A stretch of DNA of 64,000 nucleotides from Sepiola atlantica (lineage: Eukaryota; Mollusca; Cephalopoda; Sepiida; Sepiolidae). Shown piece after piece: positions 22,751-36,000 of this stretch (positions are counted from its first letter, which is position 1; each line of letters begins with the position of its first letter). Location of the stretch: the NCBI GenBank assembly GCA_963556195.1, contig CAUVYP010001208.1, positions 4,526,001 to 4,590,000 on the forward strand, written 5' to 3'. The notes under the pieces were generated by a model that was given only the letters and a program-made list of their open reading frames with translations, was not told the origin of the DNA and did no database searches. Both the position numbers and the translations under genes were made by a program.

Positions 22751-22936
22751 TTAGCGCGTTTTAAAGTTGATATCGCTTTTGTTTATAACTTCCACATTTA
22801 TTCGAATTGTGCAACGAAACTTTGCACAGATTAGCGGAGTCACATTTTCTACTGAAGTACCAAGTTTCAGAAGTGCAGCTCTTGTACTGCCGGAGATATG
22901 TCGATACAAACTGAATACGCAAAACATCAGCAAAAT
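22751..22936 (+). repeat. A3/C' fusion monomer (also at 34096)
   Basis: The front is A3 ('cacagattagcgg', 'cattttctactg') but the monomer has 'taccaag' and the C'-type end 'catcagcaaaa', and A1 follows as it does after C'. It is the left junction of the second 3720 bp offset segment. Its duplicate lies at 34096-34281. Confidence 0.7.
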
Positions 22937-25900
22937 TTAGCGCGTTTTAAAGTTGATATCGCTTTTGTTTATAACTTCCACATTTATTCGAATTGTGCAA
23001 CGAAACTTTGCACAGATTAGCGGAGTCACATGTTCTACTGAAGTACCAAGTTTCAGAAGTGCAGCTCTTGTACTGCCGGAGATATGTCGATACAAACTGA
23101 ATACGCAAACTATCAACAAAATTTAGTGCGATTTAAAGTTGATATCGCTTTTGTTTATAACTTCACCATTCTTTAGAATTGTGCAACGAAACTTTGCAGA
23201 GATAAGCGGAGTCACATGCTCTACTGAAGTACCAAGTTTCAGAAGTGCAGCTCTTGTACTGCCGGAGATATGTCGATACAAACTGAATACGCAAAACATC
23301 GACAAAATTTAGCGCGTTTTAAAGTTGATATCGCTTTTGTTTATAACTTCCACATTTATTCGAATTGTGCAACGAAACTTTGCACAGATTAGCGGAGTCA
23401 CATGTTCTACTGAAGTACCAAGTTTCAGAAGTGCAGCTCTTGTACTGCCGGAGATATGTCGATACAAACTGAATACGCAAAACATCAACAAAATTTAGCG
23501 CGTTTTAAAGTTGATATCGCTTTTGTTTATAACTTTCACATTTATTCGAATTGTGCAACGAAACTTTGCAGACCGTCGCGGAGACACACGTTCTACTGAA
23601 GTACCAAGTTTCAGAAGTGCAGCTCTTGTACTGCCGGAGATATGTCGATACAAACTGAATACGCAAAACATCAACAAAATTTAGCGCGTTTTAAAGTTGA
23701 TATCGCTTTTGTTTATAACTTCCACATTTATTCGAATTGTGCAACGAAACTTTGCACAGATTAGCGGAGTCACATTTTCTACTGAAGTACCCAGTTTCAG
23801 AAGTGCAGCTCTTGTACTGCCGGAGATATGTCGATACAAACTGAATACGCAAAACATCAACAAAATTTAGCGCGTTTTAAAGTTGATATCGCTTTTGTTT
23901 ATAACTTCCACATTTATTCGAATTGTGCAACGAAACTTTGTAGACAGTCGCGGATAAACCTTTTCTACTGAGGTACCAAGTTTCAGAAGTGCAGCTCTTG
24001 TACTGCCGGAGATATGTCGATACAAACTGAATACGCAAAACATCAACAAAATTTAGCGCGTTTTAAAGTTGATATCGCTTTTGTTTATAACTTCCACATT
24101 TATTCGAATTGTGCAACGAAACTTTGCAGACAGTCGCGGAGACACATGTTCTACTGTAGTACCAAGTTTCAGAAGTGCAGCTTTTGTACTATCGGAGATA
24201 TGTCGATACAAACCGAATACGCAAAACATCAACAAAATTTAGCGCGTTTTAAAGTTGATATCGCTTTTGTTTATAACTTCCACATTTATTCGAATTGTGC
24301 AACGAAACTTTGCACAGATTAGCGGAGTCACATGTTCTACGGAAGTACCAAGTTTCAGAAGTGCAGCTCTTGTACTGCCGGAGATATGTCGATACAAACC
24401 GAATACGCAAAACATCAACAAAATTTAGCGCGTTTTAAAGTTGATATCGCTTTTGTTTATAACTTCCACATTTATTCGAATTGTGCAACGAAACTTTGAA
24501 CAGATTAGCGGAGTCACATGTTCTACGGAAGTACCAAGTTTCAGAAGTGCAGCTCTTGTACTGCCGGAGATATGTCGATACAAACTGAATACGCAAAACA
24601 TCAACAAATTTTAGCGCGTTTTAAAGTTGATATCGCTTTTGTTTATAACTTCCACATTTATTCGAATTGTGCAACGAAACTTTGCACAGGTTAGCGGAGT
24701 CACATGTTCTACGGAAGCACCAAGTTTCAGAAGTGCAGCTCTTGTACTGCCGGAGATATGTCGATACAAACTGAATACGCAAAACATCAACAAAATTTAG
24801 CGCGTTTTAAAGTTGATATCGCTTTTGTTTATAACTTCCACATTTATTCGAATTGTGCAACGAAACTTTGCAGACCGTCGCGGAGATACACGTTCTACTG
24901 AAGTACCAAGTTTCAGAAGTGCAGCTCTTGTACTGCCGGAGATATGTCGATACAAACTTAATACGCAAAACATCAACAAAATTTAGCGCGTTTTAAAGTT
25001 GATATCGCTTTTGTTTATAACTTCCACATTTATTCGAATTGTGCAACGAAACTTTGCACAGATTAGCGGAGTCACATTTTCTACTGAAGTACCCAGTTTC
25101 AGAAGTGCAGCTCTTGTACTGCCGGAGATATGTCGATACAAACTGAATACGCAAAACATCAACAAAATTTAGCGCGTTTTAAAGTTGATATCGCTTTTGT
25201 TTATAACTTCCACATTTATTCGAATTGTGCAACGAAACTTTGTAGACAGTCGCGGATAGGCCTTTTCTACTGAGGTACGAAGTTTCAGAAGTGCAGCTCT
25301 TGTACTGCCGGAGATATGTCGATACAAACTGAATACGCAAAACATCAACAAAATTTAGCGCGTTTTAAAGTTGATATCGCTTTTGTTTATAACTTCCACA
25401 TTTATTCGAATTGTGCAACGAAACTTTGCAGACAGTCGCGGAGACACATGTTCTACTGAAGTACCAAGTTTCAGAAGTGCAGCTCTTGTACTGCCGGAGA
25501 TATGTCGATACAAACCGAATACGCAAAACATCAACAAAATTTAGCGCGTTTTAAAGTTGATATCGCTTTTGTTTATAACTTCCACATTTATTCGAATTGT
25601 GCAACGAAACTTTGCACAGATTAGCGGAGTCACATGTTCTACGGAAGTACCAAGTTTCAGAAGTGCAGCTCTTGTACTGCCGGAGATATGTCGATACAAA
25701 CTGAATACGCAAAACATCAACAAAATTTAGCGCGTTTTAAAGTTGATATCGCTTTTGTTTATAACTTCGACATTTATTCGAATTGTGCAACGAAACTTTG
25801 TAGACAGTCGCGGATAGGCCTTTTCTACTGAGGTACCAAGTTTCAGAAGTGCAGCTCTTGTACTGCCGGAGATATGTCGATACAAACTGAATACGCAAAA

Positions 25901-26098
25901 CATCAACAAAATTTAGCGCGTTTTAAAGTTGATATCGCTTTTGTTTATAACTTCCACATTTATTCGAATTGTGCAACGAAACTTTGCAGACAGTCGCGGA
26001 GACACATGTTCTACTGAAGTACCAAGTTTCAGAAGTGCAGCTCTTGTACTGCCGGAGATATGTCGATACAAACCGAATACGCAAAACATCAACAAAAT
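22937..26098 (+). repeat. 17-monomer segment, copy 2 of a 3720 bp offset duplication
   Basis: Same class order as 19217-22378. It has gained its own changes: 'aactttcaca' in B (about 23536), and in C 'ctactgtagtacc', 'cttttgtac' and 'actatcgg' (about 24156-24192). After 26098 it continues into B-E'-A3-C' instead of the A2-like monomer that follows copy 1. Confidence 0.85.
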
Positions 26099-26842
26099 TT
26101 AGCGCGTTTTAAAGTTGATATCGCTTTTGTTTATAACTTCCACATTTATTCGAATTGTGCAACGAAACTTTGCAGACCGTCGCGGAGACACACGTTCTAC
26201 TGAAGTACCAAGTTTCAGAAGTGCAGCTCTTGTACTGCCGGAGATATGTCGATACAAACTGAATACGCAAAACATCAACAAAATTTAGTGCGATTTAAAG
26301 TTGATATCGCTTTTGTTTATAACTTCACCATTCTTTAGAATTGTGCAACGAAACTTTGCAGAGATAAGCGGAGTCACCTGCTCTACTGAAGTACCAAGTT
26401 TCAGAAGTGCAGCTCTTTTACTGCCGGAGATATGTCGATACAAACTGAATACGCAAAACATCAACAAAATTTAGCGCGTTTTAAAGTTGATATCGCTTTT
26501 GTTTATAACTTCCACATTTATTCGAATTGTGCAACGAAACTTTGCACAGATTAGCGGAGTCACATTTTCTACTGAAGTACCAAGTTTCAGAAGTGCAGCT
26601 CTTGTACTGCCGGAGATATGTCGATACAAACTGAATACGTAAAACATCAACAAAATTTAGCGCGTTTTAAAGTTGATATCGCTTTTGTTTATAACTTCCA
26701 CATTTATTCGAATTGTGCAACGAAACTTTGCAGACAGTCGCGGAGACACATTTTCTACTGAAGTACCAAGTTTCAGAAGTGCAGCTCTTGTACTGCCGGA
26801 GATATGTCGATACAAACTGAATACGCAAAACATCAGCAAAAT

Positions 26843-27027
26843 TTAGCGCGTTTTAAAGTTGATATCGCTTTTGTTTATAACTTCCACATTTATTCGAATT
26901 GTGCAACGAAACTTTGCACAGGTTAGCGGAGTCACATGTTCTACGGAGCACCAAGTTTCAGAAGTGCAGCTCTTGTACTGCCGGAGATATGTCGATACAA
27001 ACCGAATACGCAAAACATCAACAAAAT
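26843..27027 (+). repeat. 185 bp A2 monomer, third copy of the shared deletion, at the duplication junction
   Basis: Carries 'ctacggagcacc' at about 26947, exactly 11,345 bp right of the deletion at 15602. It sits directly after C' (26657), whereas C' elsewhere is followed by A1 or by the A1/E fusion. It thus marks the seam between the two 11.3 kb copies. Confidence 0.92.
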
Positions 27028-30000
27028 TTAGCGCGTTTTAAAGTTGATATCGCTTTTGTTTATAACTTCCACATTTATTCGAATTGTGCAACGAAACTTT
27101 GCACAGATTAGCGGAGTCACATGTTCTACGGAAGTACCAAGTTTCAGAAGTGCAGCTCTTGTACTGCCGGAGATATGTCGATACAAACTGAATACGCAAA
27201 ACATCAACAAAATTTAGCGCGTTTTAAAGTTGATATCGCTTTTGTTTATAACTTCCACATTTATTCGAATTGTGCAACGAAACTTTGCACAGGTTAGCGG
27301 AGTCACATGTTCTACGGAAGCACCAAGTTTCAGAAGTGCAGCTCTTGTACTGCCGGAGATATGTCGATACAAACTGAATACGCAAACTATCAACAAAATT
27401 TAGTGCGATTTAAAGTTGATATCGCTTTTGTTTATAACTTCACCATTCTTTAGAATTGTGCAACGAAACTTTGCAGAGATAAGCGGAGTCACATGCTCTA
27501 CTGAAGTACCAAGTTTCAGAAGTGCAGCTCTTGTACTGCCGGAGATATGTCGATACAAACCGAATACGCAAAACATCAACAAAATTTAGCGCGTTTTAAA
27601 GTTGATATCGCTTTTGTTTATAACTTCCACATTTATTCGAATTGTGCAACGAAACTTTGCACAGATTAGCGGAGTCACATTTTCTACTGAAGTACCCAGT
27701 TTCAGAAGTGCAGCTCTTGTACTGCCGGAGATATGTCGATACAAACTGAATACGCAAAACATCAACAAAATTTAGCGCGTTTTAAAGTTGATATCGCTTT
27801 TGTTTATAACTTCCACATTTATTCGAATTGTGCAACGAAACTTTGCAGACCGTCGCGGAGACACACGTTCTACTGAAGTACCAAGTTTCAGAAGTGCAGC
27901 TCTTGTACTGCCGGAGATATGTCGATACGAACTGAATACGCAAACTATCAACAAAATTTAGTGCGATTTAAAGTTGATATCGCTTTTGTTTATAACTTCA
28001 CCATTCTTTAGAATTGTGCAACGAAACTTTGCAGAGATAAGCGGAGTCACATGCTCTACTGAAGTACCAAGTTTAAGAAGTGCAGCTCTTGTACTGCCGG
28101 AGATATGTCGATACAAACCGAATACGCAAAACATCAACAAAATTTAGCGCGTTTTAAAGTTGATATCGCTTTTGTTTATAACTTCCACATTTATTCGAAT
28201 TGTGCAACGAAACTTTGCACAGATTAGCAGAGTCACATTTTCTACTGAAGTACCCAGTTTCAGAAGTGCAGCTCTTGTACTGCCGGAGATATGTCGATAC
28301 AAACTGAATACGCAAAACATCAACAAAATTTAGCGCGTTTTAAAGTTGATATCGCTTTTGTTTATAACTTCCACATTTATTCGAATTGTGCAACGAAACT
28401 TTGCACAGATTAGCGGAGTCACATTTTCTACTGAAGTACCCAGTTTCAGAAGTGCAGCTCTTGTACTGCCGGAGATATGTCGATACAAACTGAATACGCA
28501 AAACATCAACAAAATTTAGCGCGTTTTAAAGTTGATATCGCTTTTGTTTATAACTTCCACATTTATTCGAATTGTGCAACGAAACTTTGCACAGGTTAGC
28601 GGAGTCACATGTTCTACGGAAGCACCAAGTTTCAGAAGTGCAGCTCTTGTACTGCCGGAGATATGTCGATACAAACTGAATACGCAAACTATCAACAAAA
28701 TTTAGTGCGATTTAAAGTTGATATCGCTTTTGTTTATAACTTCACCATTCTTTAGAATTGTGCAACGAAACTTTGCAGAGATAAGCGGAGTCACATGCTC
28801 TACTGAAGTACAAAGTTTCAGAAGTGCAGCTCTTGTACTGCCGGAGATATGTCGATACAAACCGAATACGCAAAACATCAACAAAATTTAGCGCGTTTTA
28901 AAGTTGATATTGCTTTTGTTTATAACTTCCACATTTATTCGAATTGTGCAACGAAACTTTGCACAGATTAGCGGAGTCACATGTTCTACTGAAGTACCAA
29001 GTTTCAGAAGTGCAGCTCTTGTACTGCCGGAGATATGTCGATACAAACTGAATACGCAAACTATCAACAAAATTTAGTGCGATTTAAAGTTGATATCGCT
29101 TTTGTTTATGACTTCACCATTCTTTAGAATTGTGCAACGAAACTTTACAGAGATAAGGTGAGTCACATGCTCTACTGAAGTACCAAGTTTCAGAATTGCA
29201 GCTCTTGTACTGCCGGAGATATGTCGATACAAACTGAATACGCAAAACATCAACAAAATTTAGCGCGTTTTAAAGTTGATATCGCTTTTGTTTATAACTT
29301 CCACATTTATTCGAATTGTGCAACGAAACTTTGCAGACCGTCGCGGAGACAAACGTTCTACTGAAGTACCAAGTTTCAGAAGTGCAGCTCTTGTACTGCC
29401 GGAGATATGTCGATACAAACTGAATACGCAAAACATCAACAAAATTTAGCGCGTTTTAAAGTTGATATCGCTTTTGTTTATAACTTCCACATTTATTCGA
29501 ATTGTGCAACGAAACTTTGCACAGATTAGCGGAGTCACATTTTCTACTGAAGTACCCAGTTTCAGAAGTGCAGCTCTTGTACTGCCGGAGATATGTCGAT
29601 ACAAACTGAATACGCAAAACATCAACAAAATTTAGCGCGTTTTAAAGTTGATATCGCTTTTGTTTATAACTTCGACATTTATTCGAATTGTGCAACGAAA
29701 CTTTGCAGACAGTCGCGGAGAAACATGTTCTACTGAAGTACCAAGTTTCAGAAGTGCAGCTCTTGTACTGCCGGAGATATGTCGATACAAACCGAATACG
29801 CAAAACATCAACAAAATTTAGCGCGTTTTAAAGTTGATATCGCTTTTGTTTATAACTTCCACATTTATTCGAATTGTGCAACGAAACTTTGCAGACCGTC
29901 GCGGAGACACACGTTCTACTGAAGTACCAAGTTTCAGAAGTGCAGCTCTTGTACTGCCGGAGATATGTCGATACAAACTGAATACGCAAAACATCAACAA

Positions 30001-33000
30001 AATTTAGTGCGATTTAAAGTTGATATCGCTTTTGTTTATAACTTCACCATTCTTTAGAATTGTGCAACGAAACTTTGCAGAGATAAGCGGAGTCACCTGC
30101 TCTACTGAAGTACCAAGTTTCAGAAGTGCAGCTCTTTTACTGCCGGAGATATGTCGATACAAACTGAATACGCAAAACATCAACAAAATTTAGCGCGTTT
30201 TAAAGTTGATATCGCTTTTGTTTATAACTTCCACATTTATTCGAATTGTGCAACGAAACTTTGCACAGATCAGCGGAGTCACATTTTCTACTGAAGTACC
30301 AAGTTTCAGAAGTGCAGCTCTTGTACTGCCGGAGATATGTCGATACAAACTGAATACGTAAAACATCAACAAAATTTAGCGCGTTTTAAAGTTGATATCG
30401 CTTTTGTTTATAACTTCCACATTTATTCGAATTGTGCAACGAAACTTTGCAGACAGTCGCGGAGACACATTTTCTACTGAAGTACCAAGTTTCAGAAGTG
30501 CAGCTCTTGTACTGCCGGAGATATGTCGATACAAACTGAATACGCAAAACATCAGCAAAATTTAGCGCGTTTTAAAGTTGATATCGCTTTTGTTTATAAC
30601 TTCCACATTTATTCGAATTGTGCAACGAAACTTTGCACAGATTAGCGGAGTCACATGTTCTACTGAAGTACCAAGTTTCAGAAGTGCAGCTCTTGTACTG
30701 CCGGAGATATGTCGATACAAACTGAATACGCAAACTATCAACAAAATTTAGTGCGATTTAAAGTTGATATCGCTTTTGTTTATAACTTCACCATTCTTTA
30801 GAATTGTGCAACGAAACTTTGCAGAGATAAGCGGAGTCACATGCTCTACTGAAGTACCAAGTTTCAGAAGTGCAGCTCTTGTACTGCCGGAGATATGTCG
30901 ATACAAACTGAATACGCAAAACATCGACAAAATTTAGCGCGTTTTAAAGTTGATATCGCTTTTGTTTATAACTTCCACATTTATTCGAATTGTGCAACGA
31001 AACTTTGCACAGATTAGCGGAGTCACATGTTCTACTGAAGTACCAAGTTTCAGAAGTGCAGCTCTTGTACTGCCGGAGATATGTCGATACAAACTGAATA
31101 CGCAAAACATCAACAAAATTTAGCGCGTTTTAAAGTTGATATCGCTTTTGTTTATAACTTCCACATTTATTCGAATTGTGCAACGAAACTTTGCAGACCG
31201 TCGCGGAGACACACGTTCTACTGAAGTACCAAGTTTCAGAAGTGCAGCTCTTGTACTGCCGGAGATATGTCGATACAAACTGAATACGCAAAACATCAAC
31301 AAAATTTAGCGCGTTTTAAAGTTGATATCGCTTTTGTTTATAACTTCCACATTTATTCGAATTGTGCAACGAAACTTTGCACAGATTAGCGGAGTCACAT
31401 TTTCTACTGAAGTACCCAGTTTCAGAAGTGCAGCTCTTGTACTGCCGGAGATATGTCGATACAAACTGAATACGCAAAACATCAACAAAATTTAGCGCGT
31501 TTTAAAGTTGATATCGCTTTTGTTTATAACTTCCACATTTATTCGAATTGTGCAACGAAACTTTGTAGACAGTCGCGGATAAACCTTTTCTACTGAGGTA
31601 CCAAGTTTCAGAAGTGCAGCTCTTGTACTGCCGGAGATATGTCGATACAAACTGAATACGCAAAACATCAACAAAATTTAGCGCGTTTTAAAGTTGATAT
31701 CGCTTTTGTTTATAACTTCCACATTTATTCGAATTGTGCAACGAAACTTTGCAGACAGTCGCGGAGACACATGTTCTACGGAAGTACCAAGTTTCAGAAG
31801 TGCAGCTCTTGTACTACCGGAGATATGTCGATACAAACCGAATACGCAAAACATCAACAAAATTTAGCGCGTTTTAAAGTTGATATCGCTTTTGTTTATA
31901 ACTTCCACATTCATTCGAATTGTGCAACGAAACTTTGCACAGATTAGCGGAGTCACATGTTCTACGGAAGTACCAAGTTTCAGAAGTGCAGCTCTTGTAC
32001 TGCCGGAGATATGTCGATACAAACCGAATACGCAAAACATCAACAAAATTTAGCGCGTTTTAAAGTTGATATCGCTTTTGTTTATAACTTCCACATTTAT
32101 TCGAATTGTGCAACGAAACTTTGAACAGATTAGCGGAGTCACATGTTCTACGGAAGTACCAAGTTTCAGAAGTGCAGCTCTTGTACTGCCGGAGATATGT
32201 CGATACAAACTGAATACGCAAAACATCAACAAATTTTAGCGCGTTTTAAAGTTGATATCGCTTTTGTTTATAACTTCCACATTTATTCGAATTGTGCAAC
32301 GAAACTTTGCACAGGTTAGCGGAGTCACATGTTCTACGGAAGCACCAAGTTTCAGAAGTGCAGCTCTTGTACTGCCGGAGATATGTCGATACAAACTGAA
32401 TACGCAAAACATCAACAAAATTTAGCGCGTTTTAAAGTTGATATCGCTTTTGTTTATAACTTCCACATTTATTCGAATTGTGCAACGAAACTTTGCAGAC
32501 CGTCGCGGAGATACACGTTCTACTGAAGTACCAAGTTTCAGAAGTGCAGCTCTTGTACTGCCGGAGATATGTCGATACAAACTTAATACGCAAAACATCA
32601 ACAAAATTTAGCGCGTTTTAAAGTTGATATCGCTTTTGTTTATAACTTCCACATTTATTCGAATTGTGCAACGAAACTTTGCACAGATTAGCGGAGTCAC
32701 ATTTTCTACTGAAGTACCCAGTTTCAGAAGTGCAGCTCTTGTACTGCCGGAGATATGTCGATACAAACTGAATACGCAAAACATCAACAAAATTTAGCGC
32801 GTTTTAAAGTTGATATCGCTTTTGTTTATAACTTCCACATTTATTCGAATTGTGCAACGAAACTTTGTAGACAGTCGCGGATAGGCCTTTTCTACTGAGG
32901 TACGAAGTTTCAGAAGTGCAGCTCTTGTACTGCCGGAGATATGTCGATACAAACTGAATACGCAAAACATCAACAAAATTTAGCGCGTTTTAAAGTTGAT

Positions 33001-36000
33001 ATCGCTTTTGTTTATAACTTCCACATTTATTCGAATTGTGCAACGAAACTTTGCAGACAGTCGCAGAGACACATGTTCTACTGAAGTACCAAGTTTCAGA
33101 AGTGCAGCTCTTGTACTGCCGGAGATATGTCGATACAAACCGAATACGCAAAACATCAACAAAATTTAGCGCGTTTTAAAGTTGATATCGCTTTTGTTTA
33201 TAACTTCCACATTTATTCGAATTGTGCAACGAAACTTTGCACAGATTAGCGGAGTCACATGTTCTACGGAAGTACCAAGTTTCAGAAGTGCAGCTCTTGT
33301 ACTGCCGGAGATATGTCGATACAAACTGAATACGCAAAACATCAACAAAATTTAGCGCGTTTTAAAGTTGATATCGCTTTTGTTTATAACTTCGACATTT
33401 ATTCGAATTGTGCAACGAAACTTTGTAGACAGTCGCGGATAGGCCTTTTCTACTGAGGTACGAAGTTTCAGAAGTGCAGCTCTTGTACTGCCGGAGATAT
33501 GTCGATACAAACTGAATACGCAAAACATCAACAAAATTTAGCGCGTTTTAAAGTTGATATCGCTTTTGTTTATAACTTCCACATTTATTCGAATTGTGCA
33601 ACGAAACTTTGCAGACAGTCGCGGAGACACATGTTCTACTGAAGTACCAAGTTTCAGAAGTGCAGCTCTTGTACTGCCGGAGATATGTCGATACAAACCG
33701 AATACGCAAAACATCAACAAAATTTAGCGCGTTTTAAAGTTGATATCGCTTTTGTTTATAACTTCCACATTTATTCGAATTGTGCAACGAAACTTTGCAC
33801 AGGTTAGCGGAGTCACATGTTCTACGGAAGTACCAAGTTTCAGAAGTGCAGCTCTTGTACTGCCGGAGATATGTCGATACAAACTGAATACGCAAAACAT
33901 CAACAAAATTTAGCGCGTTTTAAAGTTGATATCGCTTTTGTTTATAACTTCCACATTTATTCGAATTGTGCAACGAAACTTTGCAGACCGTCGCGGAGAC
34001 ACACGTTCTACTGAAGTACCAAGTTTCAGAAGTGCAGCTCTTGTACTGCCGGAGATATGTCGATACAAACTGAATACGCAAAACATCAACAAAATTTAGC
34101 GCGTTTTAAAGTTGATATCGCTTTTGTTTATAACTTCCACATTTATTCGAATTGTGCAACGAAACTTTGCACAGATTAGCGGAGTCACATTTTCTACTGA
34201 AGTACCAAGTTTCAGAAGTGCAGCTCTTGTACTGCCGGAGATATGTCGATACAAACTGAATACGCAAAACATCAGCAAAATTTAGCGCGTTTTAAAGTTG
34301 ATATCGCTTTTGTTTATAACTTCCACATTTATTCGAATTGTGCAACGAAACTTTGCACAGATTAGCGGAGTCACATGTTCTACTGAAGTACCAAGTTTCA
34401 GAAGTGCAGCTCTTGTACTGCCGGAGATATGTCGATACAAACTGAATACGCAAACTATCAACAAAATTTAGTGCGATTTAAAGTTGATATCGCTTTTGTT
34501 TATAACTTCACCATTCTTTAGAATTGTGCAACGAAACTTTGCAGAGATAAGCGGAGTCACATGCTCTACTGAAGTACCAAGTTTCAGAAGTGCAGCTCTT
34601 GTACTGCCGGAGATATGTCGATACAAACTGAATACGCAAAACATCGACAAAATTTAGCGCGTTTTAAAGTTGATATCGCTTTTGTTTATAACTTCCACAT
34701 TTATTCGAATTGTGCAACGAAACTTTGCACAGATTAGCGGAGTCACATGTTCTACTGAAGTACCAAGTTTCAGAAGTGCAGCTCTTGTACTGCCGGAGAT
34801 ATGTCGATACAAACTGAATACGCAAAACATCAACAAAATTTAGCGCGTTTTAAAGTTGATATCGCTTTTGTTTATAACTTTCACATTTATTCGAATTGTG
34901 CAACGAAACTTTGCAGACCGTCGCGGAGACACACGTTCTACTGAAGTACCAAGTTTCAGAAGTGCAGCTCTTGTACTGCCGGAGATATGTCGATACAAAC
35001 TGAATACGCAAAACATCAACAAAATTTAGCGCGTTTTAAAGTTGATATCGCTTTTGTTTATAACTTCCACATTTATTCGAATTGTGCAACGAAACTTTGC
35101 ACAGATTAGCGGAGTCACATTTTCTACTGAAGTACCCAGTTTCAGAAGTGCAGCTCTTGTACTGCCGGAGATATGTCGATACAAACTGAATACGCAAAAC
35201 ATCAACAAAATTTAGCGCGTTTTAAAGTTGATATCGCTTTTGTTTATAACTTCCACATTTATTCGAATTGTGCAACGAAACTTTGTAGACAGTCGCGGAT
35301 AAACCTTTTCTACTGAGGTACCAAGTTTCAGAAGTGCAGCTCTTGTACTGCCGGAGATATGTCGATACAAACTGAATACGCAAAACATCAACAAAATTTA
35401 GCGCGTTTTAAAGTTGATATCGCTTTTGTTTATAACTTCCACATTTATTCGAATTGTGCAACGAAACTTTGCAGACAGTCGCGGAGACACATGTTCTACT
35501 GTAGTACCAAGTTTCAGAAGTGCAGCTTTTGTACTATCGGAGATATGTCGATACAAACCGAATACGCAAAACATCAACAAAATTTAGCGCGTTTTAAAGT
35601 TGATATCGCTTTTGTTTATAACTTCCACATTTATTCGAATTGTGCAACGAAACTTTGCACAGATTAGCGGAGTCACATGTTCTACGGAAGTACCAAGTTT
35701 CAGAAGTGCAGCTCTTGTACTGCCGGAGATATGTCGATACAAACCGAATACGCAAAACATCAACAAAATTTAGCGCGTTTTAAAGTTGATATCGCTTTTG
35801 TTTATAACTTCCACATTTATTCGAATTGTGCAACGAAACTTTGAACAGATTAGCGGAGTCACATGTTCTACGGAAGTACCAAGTTTCAGAAGTGCAGCTC
35901 TTGTACTGCCGGAGATATGTCGATACAAACTGAATACGCAAAACATCAACAAATTTTAGCGCGTTTTAAAGTTGATATCGCTTTTGTTTATAACTTCCAC

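Larger units (their letters stand above)
15498..26842 (+). repeat. 11,345 bp tandem duplication, copy 1 (61 monomers)
   Basis: It begins with the 185 bp A2 monomer (deletion at 15602). Every rare variant I checked recurs 11,345 bp to the right: 'gatattgc' (about 17565), 'ttatgacttc' (about 17763), 'cagatcagcgg' (about 18925), 'acattcattcg' (about 20573) and 'gtcgcagagac' (about 21717). The 60 other monomers (15683-26842) give the same minus-strand conceptual translation in both copies, so the copies are near-identical. I did not align them base by base. Confidence 0.93.
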
